Of a stretch of DNA of 6,789 bases, positions 1-5,508 are shown piece after piece (position 1 is the first letter of the stretch; each line of letters starts with the position of its first letter). This DNA comes from an uncultured Bacteroidales bacterium (GTDB lineage Bacteria > Bacteroidota > Bacteroidia > Bacteroidales > UBA932): the NCBI GenBank assembly GCA_946187365.1, contig CAMHRD010000062.1:1-6789 (forward strand), in the 5' to 3' direction. The notes beneath the pieces were generated by a model. The model saw nothing but the letters and a program-made list of their open reading frames with translations, ran no database searches and had not been told where the DNA came from. Position numbers and translations under genes: made by a program.

Positions 1-750
1 CTGAGTCTCCTTGTTAATATCTACCTTCTCTTTGGTATGCTTTCCAATTCTCTCTCTCTTTCCTCTCTCCGGACTCTTCTTCTTGCCGCTCTCCAGCTTG
101 GAGATGTCTATTCTAAGTCCCGTATCCTTAGGACCTTGGAGCTGCTCAACCTTTGTCTCAATAAAGTTGCTTGCTTCCGCTTTCTTCTCGATAGGTTTTT
201 CCTCTGGCTTCTTCTCCTCTTTCTTCTCCTCTTTCTTTGGAGCCTCTTTTTTCTCCTCTGCCTTCTTAACCTCTTTCTTCTCCTCCTTCTTAGGAGCCTC
301 CTCTTTAACGCTCTCTTTCTTAGGCTCTTCTACAACCGGCTCCGGTTTCTTCTCCACAGGTTTCTCTTCAACTTTCTCCTCCTTCTCTTTTTCTGCCTTT
401 GGCTTCTTCTCAAACTTGGAGAGGTCTATCTTTCCAACAACCGTTGGGTTCTTCTCTTCTACGGAGGTCTTTATAAAGTTCTCACCGGCAGATGTTTCCT
501 TCTTGAGCTCGTATGATTTGTTATTGCTCTCGGATATCTTCTTCTCATTCTGCTTAGCCACCTTTTTGGCATCCTCCTTTACCTGCTGCTGAGTCTGGAA
601 CTCTTTGCTCACCAGCGCATAGACCTCGTCAGACAACTTTGCATTAGGGTTGGCATCTACCTCAACTCCCTTCTTTTCCAGGAAGTTGACCAGGGTGCTC
701 AATCCAATGTTGAAGTCTGTGAGTACTTTTTTAATTCTGATTCCTGCCAT
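1..750 (-). CDS. infB: Translation initiation factor IF-2, N-terminal part (runs off left edge)
   Basis: IF-2 is the cytoplasmic GTPase that places fMet-tRNA on the 30S subunit and promotes 50S joining. Only the first 250 codons are present; the frame is open to base 1, and the G domain and C-terminal domains lie outside the window. The start ATG (750-748) opens MAGIRIKKVLTDFN, followed by GVEVDANPNAKLSDE, the IF2_N-type helical subdomain seen at the front of Bacteroidetes IF-2 (residues about 1-50). Residues about 115-193 form a very Lys/Glu/Pro-rich, low-complexity linker with an 18-residue tandem repeat. Two KIDLSKFE / RIDISKLE motifs flank the linker, and a basic stretch followed by EKVDIN (241-246) ends the visible part; all of this resembles Bacteroidetes IF-2 linkers as I remember them. 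It lies 30 bp downstream of nusA, the usual neighbour. Identification by family resemblance and context is strong although the catalytic part is not visible. Confidence 0.95.
   Translation of the reverse strand, partial: MAGIRIKKVLTDFNIGLSTLVNFLEKKGVEVDANPNAKLSDEVYALVSKEFQTQQQVKEDAKKVAKQNEKKISESNNKSYELKKETSAGENFIKTSVEEKNPTVVGKIDLSKFEKKPKAEKEKEEKVEEKPVEKKPEPVVEEPKKESVKEEAPKKEEKKEVKKAEEKKEAPKKEEKKEEKKPEEKPIEKKAEASNFIETKVEQLQGPKDTGLRIDISKLESGKKKSPERGKRERIGKHTKEKVDINKETQ
193..300 (-). repeat. 18-residue tandem repeat in the IF-2 charged linker
   Basis: Two consecutive 54-nt units encode residues 151-168 and 169-186 of the infB product. Both begin EAPKKEEKKE and continue with a Lys/Glu/Pro-rich tail. 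At the DNA level the first 30 nt of each unit (271-300 and 217-246 on the plus strand) differ at only 2 positions, so this is a recent in-frame duplication rather than composition alone. IF-2 linkers are known to vary in length between strains. The repeat is expected to be disordered and functionally tolerant. Confidence 0.85.
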
Positions 751-761
751 ATAAATTCTTT

Positions 762-767
762 ACCTCC
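762..767 (-). promoter_or_regulatory. Shine-Dalgarno sequence for infB
   Basis: Read on the minus strand, GGAGGT lies in the nusA-infB gap, with 11 nt (761-751) between it and the infB ATG. It is preceded by a run of eight A residues. GGAGGT is fully complementary to the usual anti-Shine-Dalgarno core. No comparable site precedes nusA, lpxD, lpxC, fabZ or lpxA here, as expected for Bacteroidetes, so this one stands out. It supports the start at 750; the spacing is somewhat longer than the classical optimum. Confidence 0.7.
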
Positions 768-780
768 GTTTTTTTTCTTG

Positions 781-2034
781 TTAATTTTCCATAGGGTCCT
801 CAAACTCAGCCTGAAGGATCTTCTTAACATCCTCCACGGTCTCCTGGTCTAAGTCCGCTCTCTCCATAATCTCCTCAGTAGGACGTGAAAGCACATCCTT
901 TGCGGTGTCAAAGCCAACGTTTCTCAGAGCGTCAATAACCCACTGGTCTATCTCGTCATTGAATGCGCTCAAAAGAACGTCCTCATCATCATTGCTCTGA
1001 ACATCGCGGAAGATTTCAATGTCCATACCTACCAGCATTCCTGCAAGGCGGATGTTGCTTCCGTTCTTTCCAACTGCAAGAGAAACCTGTGAAGAGTCCA
1101 TTGTGATGAGCACCTTGCCCTCCTCCTCGTTAATTTTAATTGTGGTAATCTTTGCAGGTGAAAGAGCTCTCTGAATGAGTAGCTGAGTATTTGAAGTCCA
1201 GCTGATTACATCAATGTTCTCATTTCTGAGCTCTCTTACTATGCCGTGGATTCTGCTGCCCTTTACTCCAACGCATGCTCCTACCGGATCAATTCTGTCA
1301 TCGTAAGATTCAACAGCAACCTTTGCTCTCTCTCCCGGCATTCTTACAATCTTCTTAATGGTAATAAGACCGTCAAAAATCTCCGGAACCTCCTGCTCAA
1401 AGAGTCTCTCAAGGAATACGCTTGCTGTTCTGGAGAGGATGATAGAAGGGGTGTTGTTTTTCATCTCAACCTTTGCAACCACCGCCTTAACGGAATCTCC
1501 CTTGCGGAAGTAGTCTGACGGAATCTGCTCACTCTTAGGGAGTATGAGCTCGTTATCAGCCTCGTCTCTTACCAAAACTTCCTTCTTCCAAACCTGATAA
1601 ACTTCTCCAACTACTATCTCTCCAATCTTATCTTTGTAACGGTTAAAGAGGTTGGCCTTGTCTATATCCATAATTCTGCCGGAGAGGTTCTGACGCAGAT
1701 TCAAAACCGCTCTTCTTCCAAAGCTCTTTAGCGGAACCTCCTCAGAATAATCCTCACCAATCTCAAAATCGTTATCCGGCTCAATCTGATCTACCTCCTT
1801 CTTTGAAATCTCCAACATAGGATCTTCTACCTCCTCCACAATCTTGCGGTTACGCCAGATCTGAAGGTCTCCCTTGTCTATGTTGATGATAATGTCAAAG
1901 TTATCTGCAGTGCCGTATGTCTTGGCTAGCTGGGTTCTGAAGATATCCTCCAGAACGCTCATAAGTGTTGCCCTGTCAATTCCTTTACCCTCTTTGAATT
2001 CGGTAAAGAACTGTGCTAAATTTAAACCTTCCAT
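781..2034 (-). CDS. nusA: Transcription termination/antitermination factor NusA
   Basis: NusA binds RNA polymerase and nascent RNA and modulates pausing, intrinsic termination and antitermination. The 417-residue product has the family order. An N-terminal polymerase-binding domain (about 1-125) includes the run SFGRRAVLNLRQNL. An S1 domain follows (about 135-202, around IGEIVVGEVYQV). Two KH domains come next, KH1 with DPVGACVGVKGSRI (249-262, GxxG at 256-259) and KH2 with AVGKNGSNIRLA (320-331, GxxG at 322-325). A single helix-hairpin-like C-terminal region (about 357-412) ends the protein. E. coli NusA is about 495 residues with two acidic C-terminal repeats; the short form with one is usual in Bacteroidetes. 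The ATG at 2034 gives MEGLNLAQFF, matching family N-termini, and has an A-rich upstream but no Shine-Dalgarno. infB follows by 30 bp, almost certainly in the same transcript. No rimP gene precedes it, although rimP-nusA-infB is the common order. Confidence 0.98.
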   Translation of the reverse strand: MEGLNLAQFFTEFKEGKGIDRATLMSVLEDIFRTQLAKTYGTADNFDIIINIDKGDLQIWRNRKIVEEVEDPMLEISKKEVDQIEPDNDFEIGEDYSEEVPLKSFGRRAVLNLRQNLSGRIMDIDKANLFNRYKDKIGEIVVGEVYQVWKKEVLVRDEADNELILPKSEQIPSDYFRKGDSVKAVVAKVEMKNNTPSIILSRTASVFLERLFEQEVPEIFDGLITIKKIVRMPGERAKVAVESYDDRIDPVGACVGVKGSRIHGIVRELRNENIDVISWTSNTQLLIQRALSPAKITTIKINEEEGKVLITMDSSQVSLAVGKNGSNIRLAGMLVGMDIEIFRDVQSNDDEDVLLSAFNDEIDQWVIDALRNVGFDTAKDVLSRPTEEIMERADLDQETVEDVKKILQAEFEDPMEN

Positions 2035-2077
2035 ATTGTAACTTTTTTAACTTTCAATTGAACTTTGAGCACAAAAG

Positions 2078-2099
2078 AAGGGGCCTTGTGGGTCCCCTT
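2078..2099 (-). promoter_or_regulatory. GC-rich hairpin in the nusA leader
   Basis: AAGGGG-CC (2078-2085) pairs with GG-(bulged T)-CCCCTT (2091-2099) around a 5-nt loop, giving an 8-bp stem. If transcription starts near 2114, as the promoter predicts, this lies within the 5' leader of the nusA-infB mRNA, ending about 43 nt before the start codon. On the minus strand the stem is followed by CTTTTGTG, a weak U-rich tract, so attenuation is possible but not shown. A CT/GA dinucleotide tract (2100-2110) abuts it. What is seen is the inverted repeat; a regulatory role is inference. Confidence 0.5.
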
Positions 2100-2120
2100 T
2101 CTCTCTCTCTTATCTGCGTG

Positions 2121-2152
2121 CAAAAGTATGTAAAGTATCTCTTAAATCCAAA
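2121..2152 (-). promoter_or_regulatory. Bacteroidetes-type promoter for nusA-infB
   Basis: Read on the minus strand, TTTG (2152-2149) is followed by exactly 20 bp and then TACTTTTG (2128-2121). Both boxes fit the Bacteroidetes housekeeping consensus, TTTG about 19-21 bp upstream of TAnnTTTG. The predicted start is near 2114, giving a leader of about 80 nt before the nusA ATG at 2034. Both boxes and the spacing are perfect, so this is the best-supported promoter in the window. The -33 box lies inside the palindrome CCAAATTTGG (2148-2157). Confidence 0.8.
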
Positions 2153-2168
2153 TTTGGCTATTATTTAT

Positions 2169-2176
2169 TAAATTTG
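2169..2176 (+). promoter_or_regulatory. Probable -7 element for the lpxD operon
   Basis: TAAATTTG is a perfect match to the Bacteroidetes -7 consensus TAnnTTTG, 21 bp before the lpxD ATG at 2198, predicting a start near 2183 and a very short leader. No TTTG occurs at the expected 19-21 bp upstream. The nearest, 2153-2156 in the palindrome shared with the nusA promoter, is only 12 bp away. The -33 contact may be weak or may depend on an activator. The -7 call is moderately strong; the rest of the promoter is not resolved. Confidence 0.6.
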
Positions 2177-2197
2177 CAGGTACATAAATTACAAGTT

Positions 2198-3202
2198 ATG
2201 GAAGTATCAGCAGAAGTTATTGCACAGCATTTTAACGGTGAAATTATAGGGGACCCTTCCGTAAAGGTCTCATCAGTGCAGAAAATAGAGTATGGTAAAC
2301 CACACAATATCTGTTTTTTGGCCAATCCAAAATATACACATTATCTTCTTCAGTCAAACGCCGGAGTGGTAATAGTGAGCCGCAATCTTGTTCCGGAACA
2401 GCCTGTTAAGCCAACTATTATTGTTGTAGAAAACGCATACGAGGCAGTGCCTGTTCTTTTGGATTTGCTCAACTCGCTTAAGAAAAGCAAGAAGAGCGGC
2501 CGTGCATTTCTTTCATACAGAGCGCTTTCTTGCAAAATAGGGAAGGGGGTTTATGTTGGACGTTTCAGTTATGTGGGCGCCAAGACTAAGATAGGAAACG
2601 GTACTCAGATTTATCCGCAAGTCTATATAGGTAAGGATGTTACAATTGGGGAGAACGTTATTCTCTACCCGGGTGTAAAAATTTATGACGGCTGTATTGT
2701 AGGTAACAACTGCATACTCCACGCAAACGTGGTTATAGGTTCAGACGGATTCGGCTTTGCTCCGCAGCCCGATGGCTCCTACAAGAAGATTCCTCAGACC
2801 GGAAACGTTGTAATTGAGGACGATGTGGAGATAGGCTCCAATACAACGGTAGACCGTGCCACTATGGGTTCAACCATCGTGAAGAAGGGTGTAAAACTGG
2901 ATAACCTCATCCAAATTGCTCACAATGTTGAGGTTGGAGAGAATACGGTTATTGCCGCTCAGACCGGTATTGCAGGCAGTACAAAGATTGGAAAGAACTG
3001 CAAGTTTGGAGGTCAGGTGGGTATAAGCGGCCACGTTACAATAGGTGACGGAACTATGATTAACGCCAAGAGCGGAATCTTTGGCAACATCTCATCTGCT
3101 GAGGGCCAAAAAGGACTCCAGGGTATCCCTGCCTTTAACATGCGCAGCTTCCTCCGTTGCCACGTTATGTTCAAACATCTTGCAGACCCACCTAAAAAGT
3201 AG
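2198..3202 (+). CDS. lpxD: UDP-3-O-(3-hydroxyacyl)glucosamine N-acyltransferase LpxD
   Basis: LpxD transfers a 3-hydroxyacyl chain from acyl-ACP to the 2-amino group of UDP-3-O-acylglucosamine, the third step of lipid A synthesis, in the cytoplasm. With the ATG at 2198 the product is 334 residues (E. coli about 341). The N-terminal uridine-binding domain (about 1-100) carries FLANPKYTHYL (40-50). A long left-handed beta helix of hexapeptide repeats follows (about 110-300), with GSDGFGFA (181-188) and the catalytic histidine H242 in QIAHNV. A C-terminal helical segment (about 312-334) ends the protein. The frame stays open to a TTG at 2174, but that codon lies inside the predicted -7 element and adds eight non-conserved residues; MEVSAEVIAQHFNGEIIGDP fits family N-termini, so 2198 is preferred. 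It is the first gene of the rightward lipid A operon, 33 bp before lpxC. Confidence 0.97.
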   Translation: MEVSAEVIAQHFNGEIIGDPSVKVSSVQKIEYGKPHNICFLANPKYTHYLLQSNAGVVIVSRNLVPEQPVKPTIIVVENAYEAVPVLLDLLNSLKKSKKSGRAFLSYRALSCKIGKGVYVGRFSYVGAKTKIGNGTQIYPQVYIGKDVTIGENVILYPGVKIYDGCIVGNNCILHANVVIGSDGFGFAPQPDGSYKKIPQTGNVVIEDDVEIGSNTTVDRATMGSTIVKKGVKLDNLIQIAHNVEVGENTVIAAQTGIAGSTKIGKNCKFGGQVGISGHVTIGDGTMINAKSGIFGNISSAEGQKGLQGIPAFNMRSFLRCHVMFKHLADPPKK

Positions 3203-3210
3203 TATATTTG
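3179..3210 (+). promoter_or_regulatory. Possible internal promoter before lpxC
   Basis: The lpxD stop codon (3200-3202) is followed immediately by TATATTTG (3203-3210), a perfect TAnnTTTG -7 element. CTTG (3179-3182), three of four to the -33 consensus, lies 20 bp upstream inside the end of lpxD. The predicted start near 3217 would leave a leader of about 19 nt before the lpxC ATG at 3236. It would allow lpxC-fabZ-lpxA to be made separately from lpxD. The motif match is seen; activity is inferred. Confidence 0.5.
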
Positions 3211-3235
3211 TACGATTACTAAAACCACTACGCTA

Positions 3236-4165
3236 ATGTATACCAACCAGCACACGCTTAAACATAAATATGAGTTTGAGGGAAAGGGGCTCCATACTGG
3301 GCTCAAGGTTCACATGATGGTAGAACCGGCACCTGCAAACTTTGGCATAAAGTTCAAAAGATCAGACCTTGGCGAGAGTGCGCCATTGGTTGAGGCCTGC
3401 GTGGATTACGTAAGTGCAACTTCCAGAGGAACAACATTGGATAAAGACGGAGTAAAGGTTCTTACTCTGGAACACCTTATGGGAGCTCTCTACGGAATGG
3501 GAATAGACAATGCACTCATTACACTGGACGCTCCGGAAGTTCCTATTCTGGACGGCAGTGCAAAGTACTATGCAGAAGCCTTTTCCAAAGATGGGTTGGT
3601 TGAGCAGAACGCTCCAAGAAAGTATCTGGTATTGGACCGCAAGGTTGTATGCCGCAATGAGAAGGGGAGTGAGATGGTTGTTCTGCCTGATGACCATTTC
3701 TCAATTGACGTAATGATAGATTTTAACTCCAAAGTGCTTGGAAATCAATATGCAAGGTTTGAGCAGGATACAGACTTCGTAACAGAGATTGCTCCTTGCA
3801 GAACCTTTGTTTTCTTCCATGAGCTGGAGCCGCTGTTTAAGAACAACCTCATTAAGGGAGGAGACCTGGACAATGCTCTTGTAATTGTGGAGAATCCGGT
3901 ACCTCAGGAGGAGTTGGACCGTCTTGCTGGAGTCTTCAATGTTAAGAGGTTGGAGAGAGTTCCGGAAGGGTATCTCAGCCACACATCTATCCGTTTCCAG
4001 AACGAGTGTGCAAGACACAAACTGCTGGATGTGCTGGGAGATTTCTCACTGGTGGGTTATCCAATTAAGGGAAAAGTTATAGCATACAAGAGCGGCCACT
4101 CAATTAACTCAACCATTGCGCGTGAACTTAGAACGCTGGCAATCAAACAGTTTGGCCGCAGATAG
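3236..4165 (+). CDS. lpxC: UDP-3-O-acyl-N-acetylglucosamine deacetylase LpxC (stand-alone form)
   Basis: LpxC is the zinc hydrolase that removes the N-acetyl group from UDP-3-O-acyl-GlcNAc, the committed and usually rate-controlling step of lipid A synthesis. The 309-residue product (E. coli 305) shows GKGLHTG (16-22), then TLEHLMGAL with catalytic E79 and zinc ligand H80, then APEVPILDGSA (99-109). Next come HKLLDVLGD with zinc ligands H261 and D265, and AYKSGH with catalytic H288. Only 21 residues follow H288 against about 40 in E. coli, while the spacing between H80 and H261 is longer, so the total length is similar. In many Bacteroidales LpxC is fused to FabZ as one protein of about 460 residues. 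Here LpxC ends at a TAG and fabZ begins 24 bp later in another frame. The ATG at 3236 gives MYTNQHTLKHKYEFEG, as expected for the family. Confidence 0.98.
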   Translation: MYTNQHTLKHKYEFEGKGLHTGLKVHMMVEPAPANFGIKFKRSDLGESAPLVEACVDYVSATSRGTTLDKDGVKVLTLEHLMGALYGMGIDNALITLDAPEVPILDGSAKYYAEAFSKDGLVEQNAPRKYLVLDRKVVCRNEKGSEMVVLPDDHFSIDVMIDFNSKVLGNQYARFEQDTDFVTEIAPCRTFVFFHELEPLFKNNLIKGGDLDNALVIVENPVPQEELDRLAGVFNVKRLERVPEGYLSHTSIRFQNECARHKLLDVLGDFSLVGYPIKGKVIAYKSGHSINSTIARELRTLAIKQFGRR

Positions 4166-4188
4166 TTTTTAGAAAACAGTTTTGAATT

Positions 4189-4698
4189 ATGGATATAGAA
4201 AAGATTAAGGAAGTAAAGCAGAGATTGTCTGTTGCTCCAAAGTATGATCCGGATGCAGAGCCGGTTTATGATGTTCTCGGTATTCAGAAACTTCTTCCTC
4301 ACCGTCCTCCGTTCCTTATGGTGGACAGAATTATTGGTGTTGAGGATGATTCAATTACCGGAATAAAGACAATTGGTGTGAATGAGAACTACTTTAGAGG
4401 CCACTTCCCTACAGAGCCTGTTGTTCCGGGAGTTCTTCTTGTGGAGGCAATGGCACAAGTAGGTGGAATTCTGGTACTTAGAAATGTAGACGAACCAGAA
4501 AGATACTCAACATATTTTGCTAAGATAGACGGCTTCAAGTTCCGCCGCAAGGTGGTTCCGGGAGATGTTGTAGTATTCAAACTCGTCATTACTCAGCCTT
4601 TGGAACACTCTTTGGTATGTATGAGAGGAAAGGCCTGGGTTGGTAATCAGGTTGCCTGCGAGGGAGACATGGTTGCCCAGGTTATAAAGAACAAGTAA
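4189..4698 (+). CDS. fabZ: 3-hydroxyacyl-[acyl-carrier-protein] dehydratase FabZ
   Basis: FabZ is the hot-dog-fold dehydratase that converts 3-hydroxyacyl-ACP to trans-2-enoyl-ACP in fatty acid elongation, so it draws on the same 3-hydroxyacyl-ACP pool as LpxA and LpxD. The 169-residue product carries LLPHRPPFLMVD (35-46), GHFPTEPVVPGVL with catalytic H72, and LVEAMAQVGG with catalytic E86. It has about 18 extra residues at the N-terminus compared with E. coli FabZ, including VAPKYDPDAEPVYD. That segment resembles the linker joining LpxC to FabZ in Bacteroidales fusion proteins, as I remember them. The start at 4189 is fixed by an in-frame TGA at 4183-4185. It lies 23 bp after lpxC and 18 bp before lpxA, with no Shine-Dalgarno visible. 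Confidence 0.97.
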   Translation: MDIEKIKEVKQRLSVAPKYDPDAEPVYDVLGIQKLLPHRPPFLMVDRIIGVEDDSITGIKTIGVNENYFRGHFPTEPVVPGVLLVEAMAQVGGILVLRNVDEPERYSTYFAKIDGFKFRRKVVPGDVVVFKLVITQPLEHSLVCMRGKAWVGNQVACEGDMVAQVIKNK

Positions 4699-4716
4699 AA
4701 TTCAAAAACTAAGAGA

Positions 4717-5508
4717 ATGGAAAACGCATTTGTCCACCCTAATGCAAAGATAGGTAAGAACGTGGTTATTAGCCCGTTTGCAACTATTGCGGAGCACGTG
4801 GAGATTGGAGATAACTGCTGGATTGGTCCGTATGCCTGCATCAACGATTTTGTAAAAATAGGCAACAACTGCAAAATTTTTAACGGAGCCGTAATTGGTG
4901 CTATTCCACAAGACCTCAAGTTTAAGGGAGAAGAGTCTTACGTTGAGATAGGTGACAACGTAATGATTAGAGAGTACTGCACCGTAAGCCGCGGTACCGC
5001 TGCCAGCGGAAAGAACAAAACCATTATAGGAAACAACTCTTTCTTAATGGCTTACGTTCACGTTGCTCATGACTGCAAGGTTGGAAACAACGTTATTCTT
5101 GTAAGTTACACCGGTCTGGCCGGAGAGGCTGAGGTTGATGACTTTGCAATTATTGGCGGTGCTAGCGTAGTGCATCAGTTTACTCACATTGGATGCCATG
5201 CTATGATTTCCGGAGGTTCTGCATTCAGCAAGGATATTCCTCCATTTGCAATGGCAGGCAAACGCCCAACCTCTTTCTATGGAATCAACATTGTAGGTCT
5301 TAGAAGAAGAGGCTTTACAATTGAGCAGATTGAGCGTATAAGAGACGTTTACAGAGTGATTTATCAGAGCGGACTGAACGTTTCTGATGCTTGCAGGAAG
5401 GCAGAGGAGACTCTTCCGGAGAGCCCTGAGAAGAGAATCATTCTGGACTTCATCACTTCCAGCAAGAGAGGTATTGTAAGAGCCGGATCCGGCAACGCTG
5501 AGGAGTAA
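4717..5508 (+). CDS. lpxA: UDP-N-acetylglucosamine O-acyltransferase LpxA
   Basis: LpxA catalyses the first lipid A step, moving a 3-hydroxyacyl chain from ACP to the 3-OH of UDP-GlcNAc. The 263-residue product matches the family length (E. coli 262). A left-handed beta helix of hexapeptide repeats (about 1-175) includes GAIPQDLKFKGEE (61-73), VHVAHDC with catalytic H118, VVHQF (151-155) and MISGGSAFSKDIPP (163-176). A C-terminal helical domain (about 190-255) includes GINIVGLRRRGF (189-200). The position aligned with the E. coli acyl-length residue G173 is G166, consistent with acceptance of a long hydroxyacyl chain. The position of E. coli H144 is E137 here, in LAGEAEVDD; I recall acidic residues there in Bacteroides LpxA too. 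The last few residues after GIVRAG are non-conserved. Its TAA overlaps the ATG of the next gene by one base. Confidence 0.98.
   Translation: MENAFVHPNAKIGKNVVISPFATIAEHVEIGDNCWIGPYACINDFVKIGNNCKIFNGAVIGAIPQDLKFKGEESYVEIGDNVMIREYCTVSRGTAASGKNKTIIGNNSFLMAYVHVAHDCKVGNNVILVSYTGLAGEAEVDDFAIIGGASVVHQFTHIGCHAMISGGSAFSKDIPPFAMAGKRPTSFYGINIVGLRRRGFTIEQIERIRDVYRVIYQSGLNVSDACRKAEETLPESPEKRIILDFITSSKRGIVRAGSGNAEE

Noticed and set aside
11..592. Plus-strand open frames (11-592 and 37-516) rich in Ser/Phe or Leu that look like membrane proteins.
   Set aside because: They are antisense to the Lys/Glu-rich linker of infB; GAG/AAG codons read backwards as CTC/CTT and TTC. The infB frame on the other strand is conserved.
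1246..1518. A 90-codon plus-strand open frame.
   Set aside because: It lies wholly within nusA KH/S1 coding sequence on the other strand and resembles no family I know.
2053..2062. Palindrome TTCAATTGAA just before nusA as an operator.
   Set aside because: It is short, A/T-rich and downstream of the predicted transcript start; there is no second copy nearby to support a binding site.
2100..2110. CT dinucleotide tract as a phase-variable simple repeat.
   Set aside because: It has only about five units, lies in the predicted nusA leader and not in a coding frame, so slippage-based switching is not supported.
2153..2156. TTTG as the -33 box of the lpxD promoter.
   Set aside because: It is only 12 bp from the -7 box, whereas the consensus spacing is about 19-21 bp.
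2174..2197. TTG at 2174 as the lpxD start.
   Set aside because: The codon is part of the predicted -7 element TAAATTTG, and the added residues are not like LpxD N-termini; ATG 2198 fits the family.
3362..4018. Minus-strand open frames of about 105-111 codons (3362-3697 and 3701-4018).
   Set aside because: They are antisense shadows of lpxC, with compositions that do not suggest a real protein.
4163..4190. A simple frameshift or single stop codon breaking an lpxC-fabZ fusion.
   Set aside because: The lpxC frame reads on for only ten codons after its TAG before another stop, and the fabZ frame has a TGA at 4183-4185, so no single change gives a clean fusion. Both products look complete.
5482..5493. 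A 12-bp perfect palindrome GCCGGATCCGGC near the end of lpxA.
   Set aside because: As RNA it can form only a 4-bp stem with a 4-base loop, and it encodes non-conserved terminal residues; it is probably chance.
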